This document shows positions 16,965-26,428 of a DNA stretch of 64,000 nt, piece after piece. The position numbers were made by a program, and so were the translations under genes. The DNA is taken from contig NZ_CP125370.1 of the NCBI RefSeq assembly GCF_030034735.1, positions 3,224,001-3,288,000 on the forward strand, in the 5' to 3' direction. Within the stretch, counting starts at the first letter, position 1, and the number at the start of each line of letters is the position of its first letter. The DNA comes from Paenibacillus sp. RC334 (GTDB lineage: Bacteria > Bacillota > Bacilli > Paenibacillales > Paenibacillaceae). A model generated the notes under the pieces. The model was not told where the DNA came from. It did no database searches and worked only from the letters and a program-made list of their open reading frames with translations.

Positions 16965-18128
16965 TTAAACGCTGATCGGTTTAAGATCCGGCACCTCGCG
17001 TCCCAACACACGGAAATATATTTCTTCATATTGACGGGTAATCAGCGTATCACAGAATACGGTACGAGCCCGCACCAGACAGGCTTCACGAAAACGCTCT
17101 GCCATCGCTTCGTCCGATAACAGCTGCACCGCATATTCCGCCATCCTCTCGGTATTGCCGATTTCAGCAAGATAACCTGTACTTCCGTGAACAACCAGCT
17201 CAGGCACTCCTCCTGCCTCGGAACCAATCGTTGGTACTCCACAAGCCATCGCTTCCAGTGCAACCAGTCCAAAGCTTTCTTTTTCCGATGGAAGCAGCAG
17301 CACATCCGCCATGGAAATCACTTCAGCAATCTGATCCTGCTTGCCCAAAAAGAAAACCTTATCCTGCAAGCCCAAGCTTTCGATTTTGCAGCGAATTTTT
17401 GGAAGGTCGGGTCCTTCCCCAACCAGCAGCAGCTTTGCAGGTACTTTTCGTTGCACTCTTTCAAATATATCCAGCACGTCTCCCACTCTTTTGACCGGAC
17501 GGAAGTTTGAAATGTGCATCATAATCTTTTCATTAGGCTGGGCAAAATCTCTCCGTAGCGCAGCTGCATCCCGCGGATAATACACTCGTTTATCCACAAA
17601 ATTGTAGGTCAAATCAATAGGGCGTGTAATCTCCAGCGCATCTATCGTCTCCCGAATCAAATCTTTCGAAACCGCTGTTACCGCGTCACTTTTGTTGATC
17701 GCTAGCCGGATTAGATCCTTCAACGATTCATCCTGCGCCAACACCGTAATGTCCGTGCCGTGAAGCGTGGTTACCACTTTGAGATGGTCGCCCACCATTT
17801 CTTTGGCCAAATAAGCACATACCGCATGCGGTACGGCATAGTGAACATGAAGTACATCCAAATTTTTCATTTGTGCGACCTGAGCCATTTTGGTCGCCAG
17901 CGACAGATCATAAGGCGGATATCTGAATACGTAATAGTCGTTAACCTCAACCTCATGATAAAAAATATTTTTTTGGAATTCCCCGCCTAATCTAAACGGA
18001 ATACTGTTGGCAATAAAATGGACCTCATGCCCTTTTTCGGCAAGCAGCTTGCCCAGCTCTGTAGCCACTACGCCGGAACCGCCCAACGACGGATAGCAGG
18101 TAATTCCGATTTTCAATTTGTCATTCAA
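16965..18128 (-). CDS. bshA: N-acetyl-alpha-D-glucosaminyl L-malate synthase (bacillithiol)
   Basis: GT-B fold glycosyltransferase (GT4) that joins GlcNAc from UDP-GlcNAc to L-malate, the first step of bacillithiol synthesis. The TTG start at 18128 is chosen because GGAAGGAGG is 9 nt upstream. The N-terminal ITCYPSLGGSGVVATELGK and the C-terminal E-x7-E region SEKESFGLVALEAMACGVP...EAGGVPE are typical. 387 aa is about the family length. bshB1 lies just upstream in the same direction. Confidence 0.95.
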   Translation of the reverse strand: MNDKLKIGITCYPSLGGSGVVATELGKLLAEKGHEVHFIANSIPFRLGGEFQKNIFYHEVEVNDYYVFRYPPYDLSLATKMAQVAQMKNLDVLHVHYAVPHAVCAYLAKEMVGDHLKVVTTLHGTDITVLAQDESLKDLIRLAINKSDAVTAVSKDLIRETIDALEITRPIDLTYNFVDKRVYYPRDAAALRRDFAQPNEKIMMHISNFRPVKRVGDVLDIFERVQRKVPAKLLLVGEGPDLPKIRCKIESLGLQDKVFFLGKQDQIAEVISMADVLLLPSEKESFGLVALEAMACGVPTIGSEAGGVPELVVHGSTGYLAEIGNTERMAEYAVQLLSDEAMAERFREACLVRARTVFCDTLITRQYEEIYFRVLGREVPDLKPISV

Positions 18129-18258
18129 GTTAAGCTGCCTCCTTCCGTCCACCGGTGATGACTTTTCAATGTTGGTGCCACACCAATCAGTGCGCATATA
18201 TAACCGCTACACGAACGGATTCTATTTATTGTTTATGTGTCTGGATTTTTATAATCCC

Positions 18259-18951
18259 TTATGTGAATAGCTTAACCAGATGAGGCGTTTTGGACGCAAA
18301 GCCCTCTGCATACGAAATCAGCTTACGCTGACCCAACAGCGAATCCCGGGCTTTTACACGCTCAACATACCCCTGGTTTAATGGCGTGGATACCGTGTCT
18401 TTACCCGTTGCAGCCTGAAATTGGGAAGCATAGCTTAGTAATGCCTGCTCCTTGGCTTCAACATGCTCCGTGATGTCCACAATCAGATCCGTTCTGCCGA
18501 TATCATTAATGAAATAAAAATATAACTGCTCGACCAGTACCGCAGGCTGTTCCGGATTAAATCGACGTAACTTGGCGTTAAACACCGCTTCTTCTACCAG
18601 CTTGCTGCACATGACATGATCCGGGTGTCGATCCTCCCAGTAGGGAGCAAATACGATTTTCGGCGCATGACGCCGAATTTCCGCGGTCACTGCGGCTACA
18701 TTCTCAGGTGTCACGTACAAACCTCGATCAGGCAGTCCCAGATTCGTCCGCCCAGCAAGGCCCAGCACTTTTGAAGCCTCCTCGGCTTCTGCCATGCGGG
18801 TATCTACATCGCCATTGGATGACATTTCCGCACGCGTCAAATCACATACGCCCACCCTTATACCAGCGGCTGTATGCTTGGCAATCGTGCCTCCCATACC
18901 AATTTCAGCATCATCAGCATGAGCTCCAAAAATCAATATGTCCAGTGTCAT
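18259..18951 (-). CDS. bshB1: N-acetyl-alpha-D-glucosaminyl L-malate deacetylase
   Basis: Zinc LmbE/PIG-L-like deacetylase, second step of bacillithiol synthesis. The zinc motif is [11 protein letters not shown] near residue 10 ([11 protein letters not shown]), with the third ligand in [11 protein letters not shown] (WEDRHPDH). 230 residues. It overlaps the mgsA stop region as ATGA (start 18951, mgsA stop 18948) and is followed after 130 nt by bshA. Confidence 0.95.
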   Translation of the reverse strand: MTLDILIFGAHADDAEIGMGGTIAKHTAAGIRVGVCDLTRAEMSSNGDVDTRMAEAEEASKVLGLAGRTNLGLPDRGLYVTPENVAAVTAEIRRHAPKIVFAPYWEDRHPDHVMCSKLVEEAVFNAKLRRFNPEQPAVLVEQLYFYFINDIGRTDLIVDITEHVEAKEQALLSYASQFQAATGKDTVSTPLNQGYVERVKARDSLLGQRKLISYAEGFASKTPHLVKLFT

Positions 18952-19385
18952 TTTATATCATCCTGCTGATCAATGCCCGGTTTATATTTATGTACCAGCT
19001 CACGCCAAGCAAAATCGCCCCGATCCAGCGCCTTGACCAATATTTCAGCAGTCGCAACATTGGTCGCCAAAGGAATACCCTGCACGTCACACAGACGCAG
19101 CAGTGCACTAATATCCGGCTCATGCGGCTGTGCCATTAGCGGATCACGCAGGAAGATGATCAGATCCATATCATTTTGCGCGACCATGGCCCCGATTTGC
19201 TGGTCCCCTCCGAGCGGTCCTGACATGTAACGGTGAATTTGAAGCTTCGTTTGCTCCATAATGCGCAGACCCGTTGTACCTGTTGAATACAATTGATGTC
19301 CTGTAAAAACATGCTCATACGCGGTTATAAAGTTAACCATTTCATCTTTTTTGCGGTCATGCGCTATAAATGCAATCTTGAACAT
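18948..19385 (-). CDS. mgsA: Methylglyoxal synthase
   Basis: Converts dihydroxyacetone phosphate to methylglyoxal and phosphate, a glycolytic bypass. The start is set at [13 protein letters not shown] (19385) behind CAGGGGGAA; the longer frame has no support. The motifs are STGTTGLRI (phosphate binding), [11 protein letters not shown] and [19 protein letters not shown] with the catalytic aspartate. 145 aa. The gene order dapB-mgsA-bshB1-bshA matches B. subtilis. Confidence 0.95.
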   Translation of the reverse strand: MFKIAFIAHDRKKDEMVNFITAYEHVFTGHQLYSTGTTGLRIMEQTKLQIHRYMSGPLGGDQQIGAMVAQNDMDLIIFLRDPLMAQPHEPDISALLRLCDVQGIPLATNVATAEILVKALDRGDFAWRELVHKYKPGIDQQDDIK

Positions 19386-19443
19386 TCGAAATTCCCCCTG
19401 CCTCATTCTGTAATCACCGTTCGTCCATTCATTCGCGTTATTC

Positions 19444-20247
19444 TTAATCAATGTAATGCTCAAATCCATATACAAGTCCAGGTTGCTCCATTACCTTTTG
19501 AATACCGATCTTGACTCCGGGCATGTAGCCTGCCCGTTCGTAGGAGTCCTGACGAATTTTGAGGGATTGTCCAAATCCTCCGAAAATAACTTCCTGTTGT
19601 GCGAATACACCCGGAAGACGGACACTGTGGATACGGAACCCTTGGTAGTAGCCGCCGCGTGATCCTTCGAGTGTTTCCTCCTCCTCCGGGCTCCCTTGAC
19701 GCAACTCCTGCCGCTGCTCAGCGATCAGTTCTGCGGTCTTAATTGCCGTTCCCGATGGCGCGTCCAATTTCTGATCGCCGTGATATTCGATAATCTCCAA
19801 ATGAGGGAAGTATTTAGCAGCTTGAGCCGCAAACCGCATCATCAAAATAACGCCTATTGAAAAGTTAGGCGCAATCAGACCGCCAATTTGCTGTTCCCGA
19901 CACTGCTTGTCCAGTTCATCAATTTGCTCCGGTGTAAATCCCGTTGTCCCGATAACAGGACGAACGCCATGCTTGATGGCAAGCGCTGTATGTGCGTACG
20001 CAAAACGAGGACCTGTAAAATCGACCATGACATCCGGACGACTATCCAGCAAAGCCTGCTCCACATCCTCCATAATAGCGACGCCCGCTTCCGGAAGTCC
20101 GACGAGAAGGCCGGCATCACTGCCGGCATGCGTTCTGTTTACTGCAGCTACCAGCCGAAGTTCTTCATCCTGGAGAACCAATTTTATAACCTCACGGCCC
20201 ATACGACCGGCTGCTCCAACGACAGCCACTTTTATTTGCTCTGGCAT
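19444..20247 (-). CDS. dapB: 4-hydroxy-tetrahydrodipicolinate reductase
   Basis: NAD(P)H-dependent step of diaminopimelate/lysine synthesis, also feeding spore dipicolinate. [18 protein letters not shown] at residue 8 is the Rossmann loop, GTTGFT follows at mid protein, and the active site [18 protein letters not shown] is near residue 155. 267 aa is normal. The start follows AAGGAG. Confidence 0.95.
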   Translation of the reverse strand: MPEQIKVAVVGAAGRMGREVIKLVLQDEELRLVAAVNRTHAGSDAGLLVGLPEAGVAIMEDVEQALLDSRPDVMVDFTGPRFAYAHTALAIKHGVRPVIGTTGFTPEQIDELDKQCREQQIGGLIAPNFSIGVILMMRFAAQAAKYFPHLEIIEYHGDQKLDAPSGTAIKTAELIAEQRQELRQGSPEEEETLEGSRGGYYQGFRIHSVRLPGVFAQQEVIFGGFGQSLKIRQDSYERAGYMPGVKIGIQKVMEQPGLVYGFEHYID

Positions 20248-20275
20248 TTTACAACTCCTTATGCATCAATTCATG

Positions 20276-20794
20276 CTAGATCTGTTCATTCATTTGCTGG
20301 CATAACTTCTTCATGAGATTGGCAAGCTGTTCATTGTGAGGAAACAACGCAGCCGCCTCACGAGCAGCCTGCACGGCCAGCTTATATTCGTTCATTTCAT
20401 CATAAACCAATGCAAGTAGCATAAAAGCGTCACCACATAGCGGATCAAGGGCAATCGCCCGTTCAAGCAGCAGGATTGCATCTCTGCGCACCTGTGGCGT
20501 AGCTCTGTCGACATCCAGCATTTTTCTGGCTTTCTCCGTCTGCTGTCTGGCCTCCAGCGTATGCAAATGCAACACATATTCATCCTGCTGCGGAGCCAGA
20601 CGAACTGCATCGCCCGCATAAGCAAGCGCTTGCTCTATCCGCCCACTGCGGGCGTAGGTGACCGAACAGCGGAAATAATGCTCCGCATGATCAGGCTGGG
20701 CGGAAATCGCTTTTTCAAACCATTCCACGGCCTGCTCAAAATCGTTCTGTAAAATACACTGATAAGCTTTCTGAACGTATTCCTCCGCCTTCAT
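20276..20794 (-). CDS. Small TPR-repeat protein
   Basis: 172 residues made almost entirely of tetratricopeptide units (VQKAYQCILQNDFEQAVEWFEKAI, YFRCSVTYARSGRIEQALAYA, AFMLLALVYDEMNEYKLAVQAA). The start MKAEEYVQ at 20794 is placed behind CGGAGGTG; a longer frame to 20839 lacks a site. It lies between the MazG-like gene and dapB in one direction. No enzymatic motif is present; probably a protein-interaction module. Function unknown. Confidence 0.8.
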   Translation of the reverse strand: MKAEEYVQKAYQCILQNDFEQAVEWFEKAISAQPDHAEHYFRCSVTYARSGRIEQALAYAGDAVRLAPQQDEYVLHLHTLEARQQTEKARKMLDVDRATPQVRRDAILLLERAIALDPLCGDAFMLLALVYDEMNEYKLAVQAAREAAALFPHNEQLANLMKKLCQQMNEQI

Positions 20795-20844
20795 GACACT
20801 GCACCTCCGGGTAACCGGTTTGGTACAGCATATGTACAAAACGC

Positions 20845-21174
20845 CTAAACGGTGTCCTTTTTGGTCCAGCGATTTGCATCACGTGTGTTAAATTTATGCA
20901 TGACCTTATCATGTGCATCGGTCAAATTAATACCAAGCGAGTTTGCAAAGCAGACCGTGATGAACAAAATGTCTCCCAATTCCAGCTCAATCGAATTGTC
21001 GGCCTCATCCGTTTTTTTCGGTTTCTCGCCAAAGGAATGATTGACTTCTCTGGCCAGCTCCCCGACTTCCTCGGACATCCGGGCCAGCATTGCCAGCGGG
21101 CTGAAATATCCTTCTTTGAATTGTGAAATATATTGGTCTACCTCACGTTGAATTTCATCAAGCGATTTTTCCAT
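20845..21174 (-). CDS. ypjD: MazG-like nucleotide pyrophosphohydrolase (YpjD)
   Basis: 109-residue all-alpha NTP pyrophosphohydrolase. The metal motif is RMSEEVGELAREVNH (ExxE) near residue 33, followed by IELELGDILFITVCFAN (ExxD) near residue 65. It probably hydrolyses non-canonical or excess NTPs. The ATG at 21174 follows GAGGGG at 10 nt; a TTG three codons earlier is too close to that site. It opens the ypjD-dapB-mgsA-bsh cluster, as in B. subtilis. Confidence 0.85.
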   Translation of the reverse strand: MEKSLDEIQREVDQYISQFKEGYFSPLAMLARMSEEVGELAREVNHSFGEKPKKTDEADNSIELELGDILFITVCFANSLGINLTDAHDKVMHKFNTRDANRWTKKDTV

Positions 21175-21379
21175 GAAACACAATCCCCTCTAATGTGCAG
21201 GTTTATTCATATGTTATCGTAAAGCACATTTGAAAACAAATATTTTTTAATGTGAATTTACTCACATCATGCAATCGTCAGTATTTTAAAGCTACTGTAA
21301 AAAGGTATACTAAACTTAAGGATCTACGATCTATCCATATCAAGTCGTTCATCACCAATTTGCTACTGCGAGGGATTAT

Positions 21380-22249
21380 ATGAAAACATCCAAGTCTATT
21401 GAACAGCTTAAAATCATTTTACCCATTGTGCTCGGCACTGCTATTTATGCATTCGGCCTGCTTTATTTCATTATACCCAGCAAACTGATGGAAGGCGGCA
21501 TCACAGGCATCACCCTCCTGCTGAACTATGCTTTCTCGATATCTCCATCCCTCTCCACATTGCTCCTGAACATTCCTCTATTTTTAATTGGATGGAAAAT
21601 GCTTGGCGGCAAGCAAATTATTTATACCGGAGTCGGTATCGGGGCGCTCACTTTTTTTCTGTGGTTGTTTGAAAAAATGATTCACCTCGGGTGGATGGGC
21701 ACATTTCAGACTGAGCACGATTTTATACTTTCTTCATTATATGCCGGGGTTACGCTCGGGGCAGGATTGGGCATCGTATTCCGGTTTGGCGGTACCACCG
21801 GCGGGTCGGACATTATTGCCCGTATTTTAAACCGGAAGTTTGGCTGGAGTATGGGAAGAATTTTGCTGGTAATTGATATCGTCATTATCGGCGCATCGCT
21901 GCTGTACATACCCAAGGAAAAAATCCTGTATACGCTGGTCGCTGTGTTTATCGCGTCCAAGATTATTGATTTTATACAGGAAGGAGCCTATTCAGCCAGA
22001 GCCTTCATGATTATCAGTGACCATACGATGGATATTGCGGATATCATTACACAGGATATGGATCGCGGTGTTACTATCATTCCGGCTATAGGGGCATTTT
22101 CCAGGCAGACCAAGCATGTTGCATACTGTGTCGTGTCCCGTCAGGAAATACGGCGTTTGCATCAAATTGTGAAGTCGGTTGATCCACGAGCGTTCATCAT
22201 CATTCAGGATGTGCATGATGTACACGGGGAGGGCTTCAAAGAGGAATAG
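21380..22249 (+). CDS. YitT family membrane protein (DUF161/DUF2179)
   Basis: 289 residues with about five transmembrane helices in the first 190 (ILPIVLGTAIYAFGLLYFII, LLLNIPLFLIGWKML, ILLVIDIVIIGASLLYI), the conserved GGTTGGSDIIARIL motif, and a soluble C-terminal DUF2179 domain (DITQ-like ITQDMDRGVTIIPAIGAFS). Transport or regulatory role not established. In B. subtilis the family member ypjC sits at the same place beside ypjD. It is the only chromosomal core gene here on the plus strand, divergent from ypjD. Confidence 0.85.
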   Translation: MKTSKSIEQLKIILPIVLGTAIYAFGLLYFIIPSKLMEGGITGITLLLNYAFSISPSLSTLLLNIPLFLIGWKMLGGKQIIYTGVGIGALTFFLWLFEKMIHLGWMGTFQTEHDFILSSLYAGVTLGAGLGIVFRFGGTTGGSDIIARILNRKFGWSMGRILLVIDIVIIGASLLYIPKEKILYTLVAVFIASKIIDFIQEGAYSARAFMIISDHTMDIADIITQDMDRGVTIIPAIGAFSRQTKHVAYCVVSRQEIRRLHQIVKSVDPRAFIIIQDVHDVHGEGFKEE

Positions 22250-22264
22250 CCCGGAATTCCGGGC
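22249..22264. other. Perfect 16-bp palindrome between convergent genes
   Basis: GCCCGGAATTCCGGGC begins at the last base of the YitT-family stop codon and lies between two genes ending towards each other. It is GC-rich and able to form a hairpin on either strand but lacks a T run, so it is at best a weak terminator. Confidence 0.45.
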
Positions 22265-22325
22265 AAGTGGTCAGGCGTATATTCATTGGATCAATGACAG
22301 CGAAGTTCGTTGCAGCATTTCAGTC

Positions 22326-23171
22326 TTAACTGGAGAAACCGGATCGATATTTACGGTAACCCACATAAGCAAGTGTCAGCAGGATCATCAGGCCGATTGC
22401 CAGTTCTGCTCGTCGCTCGCTTTCATATGGGATGAATGGAGCCAGCGCGGTAGCGTCTTTTTCACGTCCAAACAAGGCATTAAACGTCGGGTTTCCCTGC
22501 TCTAGTGCCCCTCTAATCGCTGAAGCATCCACATTTTGCTGATTTCCCAATCCTTTAACGTAAGAAATCCATGAATCTGCTCGAACAACCTCTGTTGTTT
22601 TACCGCTGATCAACGCCGCCGTCCGGATCGTCTCGTAATGATCCTCCAGCACTGTTGCTCCAGCAGCGAAACCTTTCATATTTCCTTTAGCAAACTGGCT
22701 ATTTAAGCCGCTGATATCTTCTTTTAAAATTTTATAATACTGCTGCCATAAAGGCTGGCGCGGATGTGCAATCGCATCTGCCGCAAGTCGCAAATTGGCA
22801 GCGGCCTTCACCCATTCATCCGGCGATGCTTGCACGGATTGTGTAGCTTGCTGTACCTCAAGAATGCTGCCGGATAAAACATGAATGGCCTCCACAGACA
22901 GTGCAGCCTGTACCTGACCCGTGCTGAACCATCGGCTTACCTCCGCTACATCGGCGCGTGCTTTTTCAATATTCCCATCCATTACATCCCGGTACAACAT
23001 CGCAGCCGCACGATCCAGTTCCTCTATTTCCTTTGCATTACTGGTGGACTTGGGCTGATCCCGCGCTTCCGCAATGCCCGGAGGGAAACAAACGGAAATC
23101 GACAAGACCATAGATAACACAACTCCCGAAACGACACGCAGCACACCACGAAACGCCTGACTCCAAACCAT
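22326..23171 (-). CDS. ypjB: Sporulation protein YpjB
   Basis: 281 residues: a signal peptide/anchor (LRVVSGVVLSMVLSISVCFPPGIAEA), a helical extracytoplasmic domain, and a C-terminal transmembrane segment (LAIGLMILLTLAYVGYRKYRSG). The family is associated with sporulation in Bacillus; its biochemical role is not known. In B. subtilis ypjA-ypjB-ypjC are neighbours; here a GNAT gene and an insertion sequence lie between ypjA and ypjB. Confidence 0.85.
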   Translation of the reverse strand: MVWSQAFRGVLRVVSGVVLSMVLSISVCFPPGIAEARDQPKSTSNAKEIEELDRAAAMLYRDVMDGNIEKARADVAEVSRWFSTGQVQAALSVEAIHVLSGSILEVQQATQSVQASPDEWVKAAANLRLAADAIAHPRQPLWQQYYKILKEDISGLNSQFAKGNMKGFAAGATVLEDHYETIRTAALISGKTTEVVRADSWISYVKGLGNQQNVDASAIRGALEQGNPTFNALFGREKDATALAPFIPYESERRAELAIGLMILLTLAYVGYRKYRSGFSS

Positions 23172-23255
23172 GGGACATCCCTCCTCACCTTACTGTATGG
23201 CAGGGTTACAGGGACTAGAACTTGGCTTTAGCGTGCTGCTATCTGCCAGGGCAGG

Positions 23256-24152
23256 TTATGCCCGTGACAAAATAGGAAACATCAGTTTATTTTCTGTACA
23301 TATACTTTCATTATTAGATCTATAAAATAGTGTGGTATCTTCTTGATTCAGAAGAGAAATTTCGCAACCGTCCATCGGCTCTGGCGTAAAGCCGAAAACA
23401 ATTTTCTTCGTTTCTTTTTCCATGACTACAGATAAAATCAATTCTATAGGAATATCCCCCGTTCCAAAAATATCGTAACAATTCATGATATTTTCTTCAA
23501 AATCCATAATGACAATCGTGTCATACAGAGGGATATAGAACACCTTATCTTTAAAAAAAGAGGTGCAATAGAACAAAATCAACCATTCACTGCTTTCCAT
23601 AGAAAAATATGAATAAGGATTTAAAGAGGAACATTTTCTTTTCAATAGCTGTAAATCTGACGTCGCCTCCATGTTCAATTTTTTAACTGGAGCGTCCATG
23701 CTTTTAATTGGTGCTTTCCGGGTACATTGATACTCTTGTGCAGCAGCAAAACCAAATTTAGGATAAAACTCCTTCACATCATCATTCGCAAAAAGATACA
23801 TTGCATCACAATTCCCATGCCAATCCTGTAGCACACGTCCTATCAAAAAGCGACTCAGCCCTTGATTCCTATAGTTAGGATCTGTCATTACGGTTCCAAT
23901 TTGAATAAATTTCTTCTGTTCACCTGACAAACTAAAATCCATCAGACTCACAGATACATTAGCCACCACGCAATCCCCATCTAACAGTACATAAGGAATA
24001 TATTTTTCATCCCAGAATCCTAATTGATGCCAAACTTCAAAATTCAGATCAAAACTTTGTTTTGCTAATTGGTTAAAGCTCTTTCTTATTTTAAGATCAT
24101 CACGAATTCCCTTTTTTAATCTATATTCTTTTTTATTTATAACGATATCCAT
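23256..24152 (-). CDS. GNAT-family N-acetyltransferase
   Basis: 298-residue protein whose N-terminal half has GNAT features: IQIGTVMTDPNYRNQGLSRFL with the acetyl-CoA loop (R-N-Q-G-L) near residue 95, and DDVKEFYPKFGFA. The C-terminal half is unrecognised and may bind the substrate. Base composition is clearly more AT-rich than its neighbours, and it interrupts a conserved ypjA-ypjB order, so horizontal acquisition is likely. The start (24152) follows TTGGAGAA. An insertion sequence ends only 43 nt upstream, probably separating the gene from its original promoter. Confidence 0.75.
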   Translation of the reverse strand: MDIVINKKEYRLKKGIRDDLKIRKSFNQLAKQSFDLNFEVWHQLGFWDEKYIPYVLLDGDCVVANVSVSLMDFSLSGEQKKFIQIGTVMTDPNYRNQGLSRFLIGRVLQDWHGNCDAMYLFANDDVKEFYPKFGFAAAQEYQCTRKAPIKSMDAPVKKLNMEATSDLQLLKRKCSSLNPYSYFSMESSEWLILFYCTSFFKDKVFYIPLYDTIVIMDFEENIMNCYDIFGTGDIPIELILSVVMEKETKKIVFGFTPEPMDGCEISLLNQEDTTLFYRSNNESICTENKLMFPILSRA

Positions 24153-24194
24153 CAATAATTCTCCAATTCGTAAAAATTAAATCATAAAATTAAT

Positions 24195-24220
24195 GGCTCT
24201 ACACAAAACATAGTGCTTGA
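24195..24220 (+). repeat. ISL3 left terminal inverted repeat
   Basis: 26 bp, starts GGCTCTACACAAAACATAGT. It matches the reverse complement of 25557-25582 at 23 of 26 positions. Confidence 0.95.
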
Positions 24221-24311
24221 AAAAACATAGAAATTATGCTGGAAAAATAGAAAAACATCTGAACATTCCGTAAGATGGTTGTGCGACCAATCCAACTTCG
24301 AGGAATGACAG

Positions 24312-25550
24312 ATGCACAATCAGTATACCGATCTTTTGCTTGACTTGCCAGAGGTGAAAACAGAAAAAGTCTTGGAAGTGGGTGAGCAAACGCTTCATGT
24401 GGAGGTCTCTCCAGTTGCTCATAAGCAAGCTTGTCCACAATGCCGATCACTTGATTTTGTGATTCGGAAAGGGAGCAATCCAGCGCGTACCATTCGCCAT
24501 GGTGAGGCTTTTGGTAAATCCATTTATGTACGGGTTCCTGCGATCCGACTGTTTTGTAAGCAGTGTCAGTGTGGATTCGTCTGGCAATACACCTTCGTCG
24601 ATTCGGGGAAACGTTACAGCCACGCCTTTGAAAAGCAAGCGATTCGTACGGCAACCGCAGCTACGGTTAAGCACAGTGCCGATCTGCATGCCATGCCCGC
24701 CAGTACGCTCCAAACGAAGTACCAACACTGGTTAGCGTTGGCAAGCGAACGCCTTCAGGAACGCGTGTGGCAAGACGCTGCTTGTACTTCCAAGCTTGTG
24801 CTGGGTGTAGACGATTTTGCCATCCGAAAAGGCCATACCTACAACACGGGCATTCATAACTTGAGGGGCGAAGCGTTACTAGATATTCTTCCTGGCCGAA
24901 AATTGGAGGAACTTCGAGCCTATGCGAAGCAGCATTCATTCTTTTTGGAGCTTCGTCCCATTGCGGTGGTGATGGATCTGGCTCCGTATTACCATACCTG
25001 GATTCAGGAATGCTTTCCGAAGGCGATTCGTATTGCGGATCGCTTTCATGTTCATCGGTATGTGATCGAGGCGCTTCAAGCCGTCCGAAAAACGACCCAA
25101 ACGACGCTTTCTTCTCGAGCGAAAGCGAATTTGAAAGCCAAGCATCGGTTGCTAAACCCCAAAGAGGAGTCCTTGTCCGTTGAAAGGCATAAAGAACTGA
25201 AAGAGATTTTAGATTACTCGTCCTTGCTTGGGCAAGCCCATGCCTGGAAAGAATCGTTCAATGAATGGTACGACTGTTCGCCGGATGTCAACACCGCGAA
25301 TCGTTGGCTTGAGACCTGGTTTGTTCAAGGGGAGCAAATGCAGCATCCGGCTATTGACGCCTGCGTAAAGACCATTCGAAACTGGCGGACAGAGGTCGTC
25401 AACTACCACCGTTGCCGATGGACGAATGCAGCGGTTGATGGCAGAAACAACCGAATGAAGGCTTTTCAACGGCGGCATTATTTCACTCGCAACAGAAAAC
25501 GTTACGTACAAGGACTTCTTGTTGAATGTAACCAATCTCGCTATGGTTAG
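24312..25550 (+). CDS. ISL3-family transposase
   Basis: 412-residue transposase. The N-terminal zinc-finger domain (CPQCRSLDF at about residue 40, CKQCQCGF at about 80) and a helix-turn-helix region lead to the catalytic domain with LGVDDFAIRKGHTY (first Asp) and VVMDLAPYY...IADRFHVHR (second Asp). The C-terminal motif is TNAAVDGRNNRMKAFQRR. Many ISL3 transposases have Glu in the 'EG.N' position where this one has Asp, which may be a subgroup trait. The frame is intact. The start follows CGAGGAA, 117 nt inside the left end. Confidence 0.95.
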   Translation: MHNQYTDLLLDLPEVKTEKVLEVGEQTLHVEVSPVAHKQACPQCRSLDFVIRKGSNPARTIRHGEAFGKSIYVRVPAIRLFCKQCQCGFVWQYTFVDSGKRYSHAFEKQAIRTATAATVKHSADLHAMPASTLQTKYQHWLALASERLQERVWQDAACTSKLVLGVDDFAIRKGHTYNTGIHNLRGEALLDILPGRKLEELRAYAKQHSFFLELRPIAVVMDLAPYYHTWIQECFPKAIRIADRFHVHRYVIEALQAVRKTTQTTLSSRAKANLKAKHRLLNPKEESLSVERHKELKEILDYSSLLGQAHAWKESFNEWYDCSPDVNTANRWLETWFVQGEQMQHPAIDACVKTIRNWRTEVVNYHRCRWTNAAVDGRNNRMKAFQRRHYFTRNRKRYVQGLLVECNQSRYG

Positions 25551-25556
25551 TGTAAG

Positions 25557-25582
25557 TCAAGCACTAACTTTAGTGTAGAGCC
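25557..25582 (-). repeat. ISL3 right terminal inverted repeat
   Basis: 26 bp ending GTGTAGAGCC, immediately followed by the second copy of the AAATTAAT target duplication. Confidence 0.95.
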
Positions 25583-25596
25583 AAATTAATATTAGA

Positions 25597-26256
25597 CTAT
25601 TCCAATGATTTGGCCTTATTATGTGAGGAAGCCATTCGATCACGCACGTACATGGCAAGCCATGAGGCTGCGATACTGAAAAGGGTCAGCATATAGGTAA
25701 AAGTACGCACTTGTGGTACATCATCCGTTAGCGTCCTCGGAAGATACGGATATATGCCGAATGTATAATCGACCGTATCATTTAACAGTGTCCACAAAGC
25801 TGCTACGCACAGAGCCGTCCATTTGCAGGTGAAAAAACGAACGAACAGTAAGGATTCGACTGCCATTGCCGTATGAGATGCTACCAGCATCCAATCCTGC
25901 CATATCATATGCCCTCCCTGCGCGACACCCAAAAAAATAATAGCTGAGGCCCAAATGCCATATTTTACACTCGTAACCACAGCTAACGCCTCCATCAGCT
26001 GGCGAATGACCTTCAAGCCCTTCAGGCGCGGTGGATAAAGCAGGAAAAATACAGAAATCGTAAAAAACAGGCTGGCCGTCGGACTATCAGGCACAAATAC
26101 AATCTGCCATATCGGGTGATAGCTTAGCGTATATTCTAATTGCCCTCCATACCATATGTACCCATACACGGTTCCGATCAGGTTACACCAGAACAGCAAC
26201 CATAAAAAAGGCCGGCTCGTCAAGAACGACCGACTCCATAAATAAGACAACAACAC
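25597..26256 (-). CDS. ypjA: DUF1405 membrane protein (YpjA family)
   Basis: 219 residues with about six transmembrane helices (FLWLLFWCNLIGTVYGYIWY, TASLFFTISVFFLLY, KYGIWASAIIFLGVAQGG) and conserved polar motifs (DWMLVASHTAMAVESLLF, TLLNDTVDYTFGIYPYLP). The GTG start follows GGAGGATGAGGAC. Function unknown. In many Bacillales it follows the menaquinol-cytochrome c reductase genes qcrABC, which are not here. Confidence 0.85.
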   Translation of the reverse strand: MLLSYLWSRSFLTSRPFLWLLFWCNLIGTVYGYIWYGGQLEYTLSYHPIWQIVFVPDSPTASLFFTISVFFLLYPPRLKGLKVIRQLMEALAVVTSVKYGIWASAIIFLGVAQGGHMIWQDWMLVASHTAMAVESLLFVRFFTCKWTALCVAALWTLLNDTVDYTFGIYPYLPRTLTDDVPQVRTFTYMLTLFSIAASWLAMYVRDRMASSHNKAKSLE

Positions 26257-26334
26257 GTCCTCATCCTCCGTTCATACGATAGATGCCCCATACAGGCTCC
26301 ATCCTACAAAGACTATATCATATAAAGGCGTATC

Positions 26335-26363
26335 AAAAAAACCTGGCCGCTGCTACGGTCAGG
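26335..26363 (-). terminator. Terminator after the IDEAL-protein gene
   Basis: CCTGACCG/CGGCCAGG stem with one mismatch (26342-26349 with 26356-26363), followed on the minus strand by seven T. Confidence 0.8.
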
Positions 26364-26428
26364 CTTGATGATTATGGTCTTGTATTGCCAATTAGTCTGT
26401 TACCCAAGGCCAGATCTCCTGAAACGGC

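Larger units (their letters stand above)
24195..25582 (+). mobile_element. Intact ISL3-family insertion sequence
   Basis: A 1388-bp element with 26-bp imperfect terminal inverted repeats (3 mismatches) beginning GGCTCTACAC and a single transposase gene. It is flanked by a perfect 8-bp target duplication, AAATTAAT, at 24187-24194 and 25583-25590. The 8-bp duplication, repeat start and transposase type all fit ISL3. The exact duplication and intact gene point to recent insertion. The target is the AT-rich gap between the GNAT gene and ypjA. Confidence 0.95.
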
